A DNA stretch of 64,000 nt from Anticarsia gemmatalis (Eukaryota > Arthropoda > Insecta > Lepidoptera > Erebidae). Both the position numbers and the translations under genes were made by a program. The stretch covers positions 6,510,001 through 6,574,000 of the forward strand of contig NC_134756.1 of the NCBI RefSeq assembly GCF_050436995.1, written 5' to 3'. Position 1 is the stretch's first letter. Each line of letters starts with the position of its first letter. Of the stretch, positions 25,378 to 38,681 are shown piece after piece. The notes beneath the pieces were generated by a model. That model saw nothing but the letters and a program-made list of their open reading frames with translations, did no database searches and had not been told where the DNA came from.

Positions 25378-27029
25378 TGTAGGTAGTCAAAAATATATAC
25401 ATACAGTCACATTTAATTTTATTTTATTTATTATCCTTATATTAGGGCGGGTCTTACAACTAGTAAATAGGTTTCGTAATATACTGAGACTTGAAATATA
25501 TCGATTAATATAAAAGTAATTGCAGAGTACATTCTTAAACTAATTAATATCATGTTTTTGTTATTGCTATGATAGTCATATCTTATACAACCGTGATTTT
25601 AGGAAAGGGTAGCTGTAAATTGCAATATATCGCAACTTTCGAAGCTAAAGTTAGTAAATCTTATTTTTTTTATAAAATCCCGATGATTCTAAAAGATATC
25701 GCCCAGTAGGTAGTACGAATATTGTAAACTCAACTCGATATTGTATTATACAGAACCCCACACTAAAACCACAATGAACGCTAATGCAAAATCTTAAATG
25801 AGTCTGATTGGACCCTAACCTGGTACATTGGCAACACATAAAAACTATTATCCTATTTGCTTGTATATTTATTCCTTAGTCATACTACATTTGTCTTGAC
25901 ATGTTTACAACTTTACTTAGAAGTAAGCAAAATATGTCTCAAATGCTCAGATGATTAAACACTACTATTGCAGTTTATAGTTAAATGTAAACAGTTATAT
26001 CCCTACAAAACTATTTCAGTATGAATGTCGTTTGAGAAATGCGTGCTCGGCAGTGACACTTAAGACTAATGATTAAGCTCTTTCGCATCATCGATGTATA
26101 CTTAAAATAACTCTAGGTAAAGATAAAAAATATATGAAACTACTTGAGAAAATATAGACGACAATATTCTGAATTATACCTACATTATTATATAGAGTAT
26201 AGAGTTTAGGCTCTCTGTTCTGTTTAAATATCACAACATAATACAATCCATACATTAAATACACTAATACTAATAAGAGGGAATTAGTTATGACACTAAA
26301 TTGTCGTGTATTTGCGAGAACATCTCATTCTTTTGTCATTACAATCGCAGCGAAAGGATAAACCTCACTCCCCGTCATATGTATACATTCTAAATAAGTG
26401 TCATGCCAATGTGAAAATGTCCGGCACTCGAACGTGAATATTAAGCCTCAACAGCATTTATTATTAATTTAAACTTTTAGATAAACAACCGCGTCACCTG
26501 CATGTTCACAGCCATGTCACATATATTAACACTAATGCTCTTTAAAAACGCGCGTGAAAACATATGCAATTTCTCATCAGTTGTCTTATAAGCTGAATTG
26601 CATATGCACTCCTACATCATTTCAAAGGAACATTAGGTTAATTTCGCGCATGAACAATAGCCGCAAAACCATAAGTCTACATGTCCAAAATTCGTTACAA
26701 CCCACTCCAATCAATAATCAATATTAATCAATAATAATCAACTAAATTTCAAAACCCTATCTACGTAACCGTACAAATCTATATGTAATACGCAAGATAT
26801 ACACTTTCATTTGAGCTAACATATTCATGTATAAATAAATGTGCGTCGTGGTCTGCTCACGTACTATTTATGATGAATTATGTTGCGTTTATTGGCATCA
26901 TAACTTCAAAAACTCGTAGTATACGTAGATAGTGTCGAAATTTTCATACAGGATGAGTTGCAAATATATAGCTTCGGAACCCTGGAAGGGGACCTAAGCC
27001 ACACAAGCCACCCTGTATGTCCAATCTCG
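25378..27029. other. Convergent 3' regions of CCDC142 homologue and drosha
   Basis: 1.65 kb between two opposing stop codons. A minus-strand polyadenylation word (tttatt on plus at 26888-26893) lies about 140 bp past the drosha stop. The rest is AT-rich and holds no recognised exon or repeat. Confidence 0.5.
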
Positions 27030-30000
27030 CTAATCATCGTCGGATGCCAATCTCTTACACTTTTCCTTCAACTTCTCGTATTCGTTTCTTCTTATCATTT
27101 CATCCTTCAGCTTTTGCATGTCGCTTAACAGGGAGCTGACTTGCACGTGGTCGAGCGAGCCTGAACCTCCATCGCTGTCAAGGCCAGAATCCTCGTCGAT
27201 TTCTTCTGCAGGGCTTAACATATTCTCATTGTCTGACGGTATGTTGACTACACTTTCATCCGAGCTGTCTGATTGAATCTCATTAAGTTTGTAAGCCTTG
27301 GGAACTTTGTCCTCGTTGGCCTTGCGCTTGAGAGTGGACGGGCGGTGTTGCGTCGAGCTCTCTCCCTTCTTGTTCTTCTTCTTCCTCATACTCTTCGCAA
27401 TTACTCTCTTCTGATGATCCAACTGCGGGAACAGTTCTGCAGATTATCAATGATCAATATAATAAACTTGTGCTCGGCGGAAATATTAGTGAACAGGTCA
27501 AATTGTGAGTATTTTTTTCGGAGATTATAAACTGTACTTACGTTTTTTTCATGTTGTTGTTGTTATTATACTATGAACTCTAATGAAATTTTAATGACAG
27601 ATCTATGCTGCTATAAAAGCTATGCATATAACGATTTTTATACAAATCCTAATATTTGTTGAATATCCACAGATATTTTAGCCAAGCCGAGGTTAAATAA
27701 TAATATGAAAACCAAAATAAAATAAAAAATAACGTAACTTTTCACTTACACATTGCAGAAAACAATTGCTTCTAAAGTCGAAAATATTTTAGATCTGTTA
27801 ATATTTTGTGTTAATGAATTAGTGTTTTTTTTAATATGAACAATATGGCTGGAAAGTAAATGTAAAGCAAGGTGTATTTATAAATGTATTTTAACGTGAT
27901 ATGGAAGCAGCGATTTCTTATTCTTCATTGAATAACGTAACTAACGAAAAAAAACAACAACAAAAAGAAGAAACTAAAATCGAGTAATTACTCTGGGAAT
28001 AGACAAACAAAGAGTAAAAATCGGATTTTTAATTTACACTATGTATGAATCTTTATGAAAAGCTTACACGATATACGACAGCAGCACTAGCATAATAGCT
28101 CAAATAATTTCAGATACTCCTTTAATAAATATTTCTAGCAAAAAAATCGGTTTGGAACTATAAATAAGAATATTATGTAAATATTTTATCATTATTTGTT
28201 CTAACGGTAAAGGAAAACATCGTGATGTTACTCTACATGCATGAGAGTTCTATAACAGTTCTTCAAGGCACCCACACGTCGGTAGGGCAAACAAAATGAA
28301 TTGTTTAAGTTTATATAATTTGTCTTCCATTTATAAGTACCTAAGTTCTTTGTCTGTCTATTGCCAAGATCTAAGATAATAAAATTCAATTTACCATGAG
28401 CACTGTTGAGAGCGAGCTCCGCCGCGTTCATCTCCGCTTCTTGTATGGAGTGTCCGCGCGCCGCGGCCAGCCTCTGACCTCGGAAATACACGCCAACGGT
28501 GTAAACTCGCGTGTTTGTTGGCCCCAGGCACTCGATCACCCTGCACGTCACATTATATCAATTTTAACCACGATATTTGTTTAAATATATTGACGTTTTA
28601 GCTATATAAATAAAGATGAAAAATATGTTAGTACAGTAATGTATCGTAATTGGTGGAATGTTAAGCCTAAATATTGTAATACAGATTTCAGCTGTGAAGT
28701 CCCAATAAATAAATAAATGTATAAGGTTATATTTGAGATGTTGCTATAATACTGTTAGTCCCTTCTTCAATTGTCGAGCTTCAAGTTCGTGCACTCACTT
28801 GCGTTATTAGTCACTTTAGGAATTAAATACTAAGTAACAGGAAAGATATAAATTAATTGCGCATAGTGAGCGATGATGAAGCTGATGTAACTTACTGTTA
28901 TTTACCGGTATCTCCGCTGGTATATTCTGAACAGCTCGCCATGGATTTGGTGCAAAGTACCTTACAATTGCTTACCTCTTATTGCATCGTACAAAAACCA
29001 GAAACGGCGAAACTGGCACGTCAAGTTTACTTCAGTCTGTATTAACCCGCCATTCCTTGTCTTGACGTCATAGATACTAAATCAAAGTGTAGTTCACCAT
29101 TCTCGTAAAATCAACTTCAACTTAGGACTAAACTAACCTAGTCAAAGATAAATAATAATTAACCATATTGTTCGTACTTGTAGACCGGTATGTCCGGCTC
29201 GCCGCCCTCCATGGACCGTAGAGTGAGACAACATTGTTGCAACTTCGACTTGGGATCGTTCCAGCCTTGGTTCATTATGAACTCTTGAAGACGCGGGAAT
29301 AAACAGGCGTTACAGAATGCTTGACAATATTCTAGATTCTGAAAAATAAACATGAGAAAAAAAATCATATTTAGGACTATGTATTGTCACATTTGTCACT
29401 TAGCTAACTTATTAACCGAAGTTGAACTAAGAAGGAGTTATCAACATTTTAAGATAGATGGGTCAAATTCATGATCGTTATTTTGTTGGAATGAAAATCT
29501 GGATATAAAAAAAATGTCATTGAAATCTTTAATGAATTTACTAGACAAAATCACATTTTTTGAAGTGTTCTATGTACTACATTGGGCTTCATGACTTTTA
29601 TTAATTATCACAAATATCAAAAGACTGATTTAGCAGAATACATATAAACTGTAGGAGTAAGTAGAACTTTTATATCTAGCTGACAAAATAGAATGCTACT
29701 TTTGAAACCACCTTATTAACAAAGAAAGTAATAGAAATAAAATCTTACTTTGTCTATAAACAGCGCCCCGAGGAATGCCTCAAGCAGATCAGCCTTATGT
29801 TTCTTAGTGGTGGGTTTCGCCTTAGGGTTATTGTACGTCGCATACTCCGCCATGTTGAGATCGTCGCACACTAACGATTGAGTGCGATTGTTGACTAGAG
29901 AGGACCGAAGAAGCTGGGAAGAATATAGTCAAATTTAATAACTCTGTCGTCACTTACGAACGTAAAGGTGATTTAACTAGAAAAAATACATGATAAATGA

Positions 30001-33000
30001 CACTGCACGGTCAAATATCTAGTCGTATTCAAATAAAAGAGCAGTAAAATTGGGAAACACTTTATTTGCTTTAGATTTTTTCTATCTTCGAATATATCTT
30101 CGAAACTTTTACTCGACTGACAATGACTGTTCAGTTATCGGATTATCGAATTTTTCCATCTGCGGGAACGCACTTGCTACTAACTCTGAACCAAAGGTAT
30201 AAGCAGCTATTCATCAATATAAGCTATGTATGTACATTTAATCTTAGAAAAAGGTAGTAATCGTTTAACAAGTGGCCAGCATGCCTGGTTGTACTTTGTG
30301 TCCGTTGTTTGTATGTTTGTAAAAGCCCCTTCGACACAAGAGCAATTCTTAGTGCGGGAGTTGTCTTTTTTTAAGTATTCTTTAGCAATACTTACAGAGA
30401 GATGTCCCTCATGATGGTCAGGGAAGTGTCGGTAGAGTCTGTCAGACACTACCAACTGAAGTACCGTGTCACCGAGGAACTCTAGCCGCTGGTTGGAGCC
30501 CAACGTGAGGTGAGTGAACCCAACCGAACGGTCCGTGAACGCGCGAGCCAGGAGACGGATATGCTTGAATTGTATACCTGAGAATTGGTTAAAACATATC
30601 TTATAGTATACTAGTATAGTACGTGAGTGTTACTTTTTTAAAATGATATTCAGATAGTCCAAATATTGCTCCGAATTTAGTTTTGTGATGATACCACCTA
30701 AAGAAACCCGAGACTGATTGCAATTAAAACTATTGGTATAAGTTTTAATTGCAATCAGTCTCAGGGTTTCTTTAGGTATTTTTGATTGCTTTTGTAGTTT
30801 CATGAATATAGACTCACACTAAAATGATCTATCAAACAACTCACATGATTTGTTTGAAACATATTTTAAAAATAAACTTTAGAAATGCAACAAGATTTTT
30901 CAATTGCTAGTCAAATCAATATATTAACATGGTATAGAAGTAGTAAAATATTAACTAGCATACCAATAGAATCTTCAAAGGCAGTAAGTTTCTGCAGGAA
31001 CTCGAAGTCTGGTATGTATTGTCTGTCTCCCAGCGGTTCTTGCTCTTGTAAGGGATGCGCGCGCTCTTTAGTCCACGCCTCTAACATATCCGGCTCGTTG
31101 TGCCACAACGCCAAGGCGAACACTCGATCGGCCACCTGAATAAAAAAACTTTATTAGTTTACGCCATCTCTTAAGTTTGTATTTGTCTTTATTTTTGTTA
31201 AAGTTTATGAAATAAAGAATATTTGACTTTGACTTTGTAATATTTTGAAATTTAATAATTTTTTGTTTCAGGAAACCAAGTTCTCAGACTTGCCATTAAG
31301 TTGCATAATTTTGTAGGTAGTGAGAACTCTGACAAAAAACCAAGAATAATCAAGACAATAACTACCACTTTGATTTATTGTACAAATAGGGGACTAAATA
31401 TACGTATAGCTGTTACTTGCAAAACATTTTTTTATTTTTTTAGTAGCAAGTTTTGTTTGAAAATTGTCTTTATGAGAGGCGAAGACAAAATTGGCACAAT
31501 GATTTGAACACTCTAAACGGCTTGTAGCAAATATTTTAACCAATAAATTTTCAAATTATTCCAGTTCTTACCTAATAATAAAATAGTAATAAAAAGTAGA
31601 AACACTAGCGCACCTCTAGCATTTGTTTGTCGATTTAACTTACACTGACCTCGAGGCCTGCGTCCAGGAACAGCGCGCCCATGAGCGCTTCGAAGCAGTT
31701 GGCCATGGCGTGGCGCATCACCACCTCGCGACACAGGTCCGACCCGTGAGCGTACAGCATGTACTGTTCTAGACCTATGTTCTACAAAACATGACCATAT
31801 AACGTGACTCTTCCATATATTCTTGTGTCAAATTACAAGAGATTGCAAAGAGGTAGCAATTTTTCAAGATAAAAAGACGTTTTCTGGTTGATAAATTTAT
31901 TTTGTCCTAGCCATTAGCTTTAGGAGATCTTTGTGTCCCATATGCCCTGACCAGATAGACACATAGAATATTTTTTTTTATGATAAATGTAAATCCACGA
32001 TTATCAAAATCAAGCCTTTATATTAATTACATCAAATTTCTTTGTTAGTTTGATTAAAATATTGGTCTGTTTCAAAATGAATGAGACAAATTGCTTTTAA
32101 GTACACAACTAGGTTAATGAGAACCAAAATTTATAGAAAATCAACAAAGCATCTCATTAATATTTCCGAAAAATACAAAATATTTCAAATAACTTACCTT
32201 AGCGAGTTGAGCCAAATGCTGATTCTGTACAATGGAAGCCCTATAAGTAGCCAGCCCGCCCTCAGCGAGGCCCGGGAACATTCGGAACAAATGTATGGAA
32301 GACAAGAATTCTACTACCGCATCACCTAGGAACTCGAGCCGCTCATTGTGTTTGATTTCACTCTCTGTCTCACTACGCTTGCCGAAGCGAGACATTATGT
32401 TGATTAGAGTTACGATACCTGGAAAACAGATAGAGTAGTTTACAGTTTGAGTCATTCTAAATATGAAAAAAAACATACGCCACATTACGAAGGACTTAGT
32501 GAAAACTGTATCAAGTTAAACAGTAATTTGGTAATTGATGATGAATATTGATTGTTTTACTTTGTTGTACCGGTTTCTGAGGTACATTTAGCGGCAGTTT
32601 ATCTATTCAATAGCGTTAAAACTCATACACAAAAACGCAATTTATCAATATTATTTTTGGCAATAAACAGTCTTTTACCTGGAACTCTTAATAAGTCTAT
32701 AGTACGTTAATATTTATTTTAATACGGAACTGTTATTTGATAGACAACAAAAATGATTTTAGAAAAATGTTTTTGCTTTAACACAAACCAATATTTACAG
32801 TAGACTTAAAAAACATTATTCAATTACCTTTCTTTCTCGTATAATGTATCCTTCGATCACCATACTCAGGCTGTCTTATACCACAGTTAGTAAGACTATT
32901 CCTCGCATGATCTGGGTTCGTGCCAAAGTTCTCCCTATACGACGGATGTGTGAGAGCAGTTTGTAGTAACGCTCTTTGTTGAAACACATAGCCCATTTTC

Positions 33001-36000
33001 TCTTCCAAACTGTCCAAGGATTTGTGGAAGCGTAGATGTCTGACTAGTACGGGAATAAGCATGGCATGCTGAAAAGAAAAATACCAAATAAGATAAGTTC
33101 ACACGCACATTTGGCACGTCTTTAAAATATTGTTTATTGCCGTTACGTACGGGCACTGGTATAAGGGTGGTTTAGACATGCATGCTTATTGTATCTCGGA
33201 AGACAATTGGTGTACGTCAATAGGCACATTTACACACACACTCTATCGCTCGTTCTTAGGAGCGTACAGAATTATGCACGGGAAAGACAGCGCGATCTTC
33301 GCTCGCGATTTTCTTCGCAGGCTTGACAAATGAGCACGGCGCGCGATCTTTCCCTTCTCCTTGCACACCCTTTATATTTATGAGCACTCTTTCACGCGCG
33401 AATGTTGTATCATGCGCGATAAAGTGTGTATGTAAAGGCGGCCAATGTGATAGCCATTACAAAATTAACTGCTATTTGGACATAGCATGTTACAGCATAG
33501 TAATACCAGTACATAACAGCTGACAACTATTTAAAGCACGTTTTTGCAAGACTAGTTCGTTAGACTCCCTAACGAACATGTGCTTATGCGAGCGAACACG
33601 TTCGTATACGTATTGATACACGTAAGTGGCCAGTTCACATGCACCGCAAATAACGTCCATTTTCTCCAGAAATACTTCAAAATAAGTGATTAAAATAGTT
33701 TTAATGATCAAATCTTACCTGCACAATATCACACATAAGTCCAGTAGTATGGAATCCTTCAGACGATATAGCGACAGTCACATCCCTCTTCATTTTACTC
33801 TGAGTTCTCATCTCTTGTAACGTAGCCTCCTTAGATGCCAACTTCTGCCTCTCTTTGAAAGACGGCTTAGCCATGTTTGCTATCAAATGCCTATACTTTA
33901 CATAATAACGCCACGCTTTTTGATATCTAAAAACATTTACAAATATACTTCAAGATATAGATTCCAAATGCTCAAGGCATTATCACAGGAGTTTTTTTTA
34001 TGTATTTTTTTTAATGGCTAATATACAACATACATACAAATTAATTATTACGACTATATGTGTTAATTCACCGGTGTGAATCACACCCACATTTCGCCGT
34101 TAACAATGTTAGTCCAATGTAATAGGGAGCGAGCCTTTAATTGTCTTTTACCAAGCATGTTACCAAACTCCGAGCTACCATTAACAAAAACAATCACTTG
34201 TCCTGACTGAATGATAATCATCGCACAGCTTGTATTATAGAAGTAATAAATATAAAATTTGTACAAGAGGTCCCTTATGTAGGGGGAGATTAAGAGCGGA
34301 TTTTTTAGTTTTAGTAGGACTTCTATTATTAAACTGAAAATACCGATAGCACTTCGCGAGACTCGAGGATCGAACCCGAGATTTTATGACAAGCAGTCGG
34401 ATACACTGCCGACCGAAAGAGGCAGTCAATAAATTATGTAATTAACTTTAGGCTCCTTTCCATATACCTATAGCAGAAAAATACTTACTCAGGATTGCCA
34501 GCGTAACTCAACTGCGGTGGTCGAATTCCAAAGTGTACGATTTCGGGGTAATACATCTTATATGCTTCAGGATTCTTGGACTCGTCGTAGTCGTTGGGTG
34601 GACTACGATCTATTTGATCTACCCTCACCGAACACGGCTTCTTGCCCGGATATGTTACAATCATACCTAGATTTACAAAAATAAAATATTAATGATATTT
34701 TTTATTTAGATCTGTTTTTGCAAATGTATAAACTAATTTTAACATCAAGTATGCTTTTCGGAACTAAATAAAAAAGCTCATTTCAAATACAAACCTTTAA
34801 TCCTATCGACAAACTTCTGCCAGGTATAATGGTCCATCGCATGAATCTCTTCTAATTTATCAGGCGCAATTAACAGCCCACTTTCGGCTATCAAATACTT
34901 TAACACTTCACACATTGACAAAACCTGTAAAATAGAAAACGATATTTAAGTGTCAGGTACCATATCTGCTAATACTCTATCTCATCTAATACTCTTCAGT
35001 CCAATGTTTGAAACAAAAAATGTCAAATCCTATCAAGTTAGAAGGTTCATATAATATTCTTACCTCACATCCACCTTCAGGTAAATATCGGACGAATCGC
35101 GGCATAAAATGAAACTGTGAGCATGACGTCTCAGTAGCTTTACCTAAATCTAGATCTATCAATTCCAATAGTTCGTAAAAAATAAATTCCTCTGTAACAG
35201 AAATAGAAACAATCTTGACTTTTAAAACATTCGCATGGTATAGCATTATTGGTAAATGTAACAAATAACACTCAATATAATTTGACATCGCCAGCCATGA
35301 AAAAAGAGCATCAGTCCCTACTAATATTATTTTTAAATAAAAATCTGGTAATAAATGCACCTGAATTTTAATAAAAAATATTTTTTACTTTTTGAGTACA
35401 CATCTGACGGAAAAGGCGCTGCGTATCATCAGTCGCATAACGTCGGAACAAACAAGTCTTGCTAAAGACTATTCAACAGATTTTCATGTTTGGTGCATAA
35501 CCTGGTTTCACATATTATGATACTTTCTACCCCAGAAATATTTTCATACGGACGAAGTCGCTAGCAGAAGCTAGAATTATAGAAAGTAGTACTTGAAACA
35601 ACCAAACTATACGCCCCACGCATCTTCTGTCAGATGTGCTAGTCCATTATACATAAAAACAAGTTTTCTTACCAAATAAATCCAGTTCTCTCACAGAGAA
35701 GTTCTGAGGTGCTGGCTCTTCAACATACAGTATAGTATACTCAATATTAAATCTAATGACTTTACAAGTAGGGAGCTTGGCCAGCTTGTAGTGGGAGAAC
35801 ATGGAAAATCCAGAGAATAGGAACTCGTGTTCATCGTGAGCGATGATCGTTGGCGCTTTGATTAAGAAATTTGTTGGTGGCGATACTGTGATCCTATAAA
35901 AAATGATTTAGTTAAGACTTAAGTAAAAGACTGGCAAATACAGACAGTTTAAAGGCTTTTGCGACCTTTCGAATCTAGGGAATATGGGCTAAAATTACGG

Positions 36001-38681
36001 TAAAACTAAGTTCCCAATTACTCATATTAGGTAGCAGGTGAAATCATTTTATTTGCGACATAAAAACAATAACGAAATACTACTTGTTTTTTTTCTCAGT
36101 AGGCAATACATTTCAAAACTACTACAAAGCCTATTCCTCTACAAATAGTATAGCTACAAAATAACACAAGAAACAGTTGGCCAGATTATAAAAATGTTGA
36201 TTCATACCTATAATGATAAAGTTTATCAATATTGTTCTGAGTAGGTATACATCGTGGATATGTGCCTTCGCCAGCATACACTCCATGTCGCATGCCTTGA
36301 CGACGAGCACGCGCGCTGCATCGACATAACGGACCTCCGTTCATTTCACCCGAGTTATTAAACCTGTTTACAAAAAAAATATAATCTTATTTTATTTGAA
36401 GCTTGACAATGATCTGCACAAGCACCTAAACACGAATATAGAATTTCGAAAAGGTCTCATGTCTTTGCCTTAGAAGTGTGAGATGCGCCCTTTTCGATAA
36501 TTATTTCCAGTCATTGACTTCCTTTTGGCGTAATGCTACCTTCCAGTTATTATATTTAAACTAAGTTGACAGATAACCATTAAAAATTAAGATCAAAGAA
36601 TGTGTACTCACCACATCTCAGGGTGTAATCTTCTTGGATGGCTCTGCTTTCTTTGTAGTTCCAGCATTATTCTATCAGTATAACCTTGAAGGCCGTCTTC
36701 GTCCATACAAGCCTCGTCTTCACTTTCTGACGATGACGACGAGGTCTCTTCGTCAGCTGAAACAGAGGTATAACATCGAATTTTCGAAATTTTTTTAGCT
36801 GAGTGAGAGATTGTTTAGTGGGCCAAATAACTTTATAAAATAACACAGTCTGCATATCCATGTTGCTTGTACACTTGCAAATTCTGGCATGGTAGAAGTA
36901 AGCATGAAGATGATGAATTGAATCTGACAAATGTGTATGTGCTTGCTGAAATATGCATAATGCCATAGAAAACAGTCTTGAAATAGGACATTTTTGCAGT
37001 CTAGACCTTTGTATGAAAAGATAATAGGTAAGTATTGGATTTGCATGTGTCATGTTTGCTGTCACTTTATTTATGGGATGAAAGGTATCCAGTACTCATA
37101 CTCATAAAACATTGAACTTAATAAAATTTAAAATAACAATATACAACTTACAATTATGTGTGCATAGTTTTCCTTTAGGACCCTTCAGAGGCGGTAACTC
37201 ATCAACTTCAGGCCTAGCCTTGCGTCCTCTTTCAATGAGTTTCTCAAAGAATGTGTCACAGATCTTTTCTAGCTTGTTTGTTTGTTGCAGTCCTGCTCCA
37301 TTCTCAACTGGTGTGTAATATAATTCTGCAGGAGAACTCCTGTACCAATATTTAGCTCCCTGAAATAAGAATGAATATTTGAAGCTCCAATGCTGCCAGA
37401 TTTCAATGCTTTGTTAACAAAACAAACTTGTATAAGAAGCTATTATAAATAGAACAATAACTTACTTCATCTTCATCCGAGTGGTCCCTTGTCCATTGCT
37501 GAACTTTTTCTATGAAATCATCTGAAGTCTTGCAATAATTCTTCCTGTAAACCAAATTAAAGTTAAAATGCACCCTTCATTTATTTATAACAATATGTAT
37601 TTAGATGAGTATTTATACTGTACCTGTATTCAGCTAAAATTTTCTCTCGGTCTGTCATGGGTTCAGCAGATCTGTGTCTAGAGAATTGTGATGGCTCACG
37701 CGTTCTGCTGCGGCTCTCACGTAGGCAAGTAGTACTAACACTAGGAGACCTTAGAGTTCTTGTATAGTCAGTGTGTCTCCCAGAGTCTGAGTTCTTTCCA
37801 GATTCTGAACTTCTTCTACGTTCTGATGAACGTCTCAATTCAGATGGTCTCCGAAACTCAGAGGACCTGCCATTACGTTCATGATCACGCTCACGACTTC
37901 TTCTACTATATCTACTATTACTTCTGTGCCTTGGAGGGCTTGGTCTTCTTTCATACTCATATCTCCTCGACTCCCTTCTATCTCTTCTATCTCTCTCCTC
38001 ATCAACACAGTCTTTGTAAAATTTGTCCATATCTTTATAACTAATGCGTGAAGGACTTCTGTAGTCTCGTCTTGGACTAATACTGCGTCTACGGCTGCGG
38101 TTTCTTTCTCTTTCCCGACTACTCTCCCTTCTGTCGCGACTACTTTCTCTTCTATCTCGACTACTTTCCCTGTATGGTGAGTACCTGGATCTTGATGATG
38201 ATGAGGTAGAACCATACCGATACGGTTTATCCTCTTTTTGGTTAAGCTTAGGAGGTGGAACCAAAAACGGGCCCGTAAAATCCTTTCCATTCTCATATGG
38301 AGGTGCTCCATAACTCATATTAGCGCAATCTTGAACAGGTGGTGGCCTCGCCGTTAAGGGTAAAGTTGATTGCGCTGGTGGCGGCGGCGGCGGTGGAGGT
38401 AGTACGGAGTGGAAATCGACTGGGTATTGCGATACTGGAGCCACCGACATCGAGGGTGGAGGTATTGAAGGTGGGGGCAGGTTTAACGGAGGATACGTTG
38501 CCATGGGGACATAAGGCGGGGGTTGATCGGTCGATGGTAATCCCGGCACGCTATATGGCGGAGGAACACAATATAATTGGGGAGGCGGAAAGTCGGTCGA
38601 CATTGCGTTTGGTGGCGGCACGTCCCATCGCGGCGGAGGCACACTGTAGTCCACTGGCGGAACGGACATTATGTCATTCAA
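27030..38681 (-). CDS. drosha: Ribonuclease III Drosha, Microprocessor nuclease
   Basis: Nineteen coding exons, 5' to 3': 37624-38681, 37466-37544, 37152-37359, 36612-36756, 36208-36363, 35673-35893, 35064-35191, 34795-34924, 34489-34666, 33719-33926, 32828-33068, 32198-32418, 31650-31781, 30964-31135, 30396-30577, 29749-29913, 29178-29338, 28395-28540 and 27030-27436; 1445 aa. With Pasha/DGCR8 it cuts primary microRNA hairpins in the nucleus. Residues 1-~125 are proline-rich and ~150-350 Arg/Ser-rich. The central domain includes GPLCRCSARARR and FHFMPRFVRYLP. RNase IIIa (~855-1035) carries HNERLEFLGDAVVEFL, and RNase IIIb (~1095-1210) carries NQRLEFLGD and ADLLEAFLGALF. The dsRBD (~1235-1312) follows, then an unusually long Lys/Asp/Ser-rich tail of ~130 aa. 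Both catalytic motifs look intact. The ATG at 38681 lies 9 bp inside an exon whose acceptor is near 38691, so a 5' UTR exon exists upstream. Confidence 0.96.
30286..30372. mobile_element. SINE 3'-tail fragment in drosha intron 15
   Basis: The segment TGGTTGTACTTTGTGTCCG through CACAAGAGCAATTCTTAGTG and a T-run matches the tail of the SINE at 51.1-51.4 kb almost base for base. It lies between drosha exons 15 and 16 and ends about 20 bp from the GTAAGT donor of exon 15. Confidence 0.75.
30696..30777. repeat. Near-perfect 36-bp hairpin in drosha intron 14
   Basis: The left arm 30696-30731 starts ACCTAAAGAAACCC and ends AATTAAAACT. The right arm 30741-30777 is its reverse complement except for one extra base. 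The loop is 9 nt (30732-30740). It is transcribed as part of the drosha pre-mRNA, in the 386-nt intron 30578-30963. The size (36 pairs, small loop) is in the range of a primary-microRNA stem. Confidence 0.9.
33130..33480. repeat. GC-richer block in drosha intron 10, possible old transposon
   Basis: Within the intron 33069-33718, this block is distinctly richer in G+C and CpG (words such as CGCGATC, CACGCGCG, ATGCGCGA) than the intron around it. Its edges read GGTGGTTTAGACATGC and TGTAAAGGCGGCC. It contains no coding exon of drosha. I suspect a degraded DNA transposon but see no clean terminal repeats. Confidence 0.3.
34350..34420 (-). mobile_element. tRNA-like SINE fragment in drosha intron 9
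   Basis: Read on the minus strand, it holds a T-arm-like CTCGGGTTCGATCCTCGAG with an intact box B, preceded by GTCGGCAGTGTATCCGACTG. It is a tRNA-derived SINE remnant, not a foldable tRNA gene as far as I can see. Confidence 0.45.
35535..35574 (+). mobile_element. Helitron 3'-end fragment in drosha intron 6
   Basis: The text ACGGACGAAGTCGC then AGAAGCTAG resembles the last ~35 bp of the LEP1-like Helitron at 13740-13948. The hairpin is partly lost, and the base after CTAG is A rather than T. Confidence 0.45.

Noticed and set aside
25651..25839. 62-codon minus-strand frame past the CCDC142 stop.
   Set aside because: No domain, no splice context, no start-site support.
35064..35360. 124-codon frame extending the drosha exon upstream of 35191.
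   Set aside because: The Drosha alignment and the phase both require the acceptor at 35192; the extra residues are hydrophobic read-through of the intron.
37835..38311. 158-codon minus-strand frame and 126-codon plus-strand frame over drosha exon 1.
   Set aside because: Frame-shifted and antisense shadows of the Arg/Ser- and Pro-rich Drosha N-terminus.
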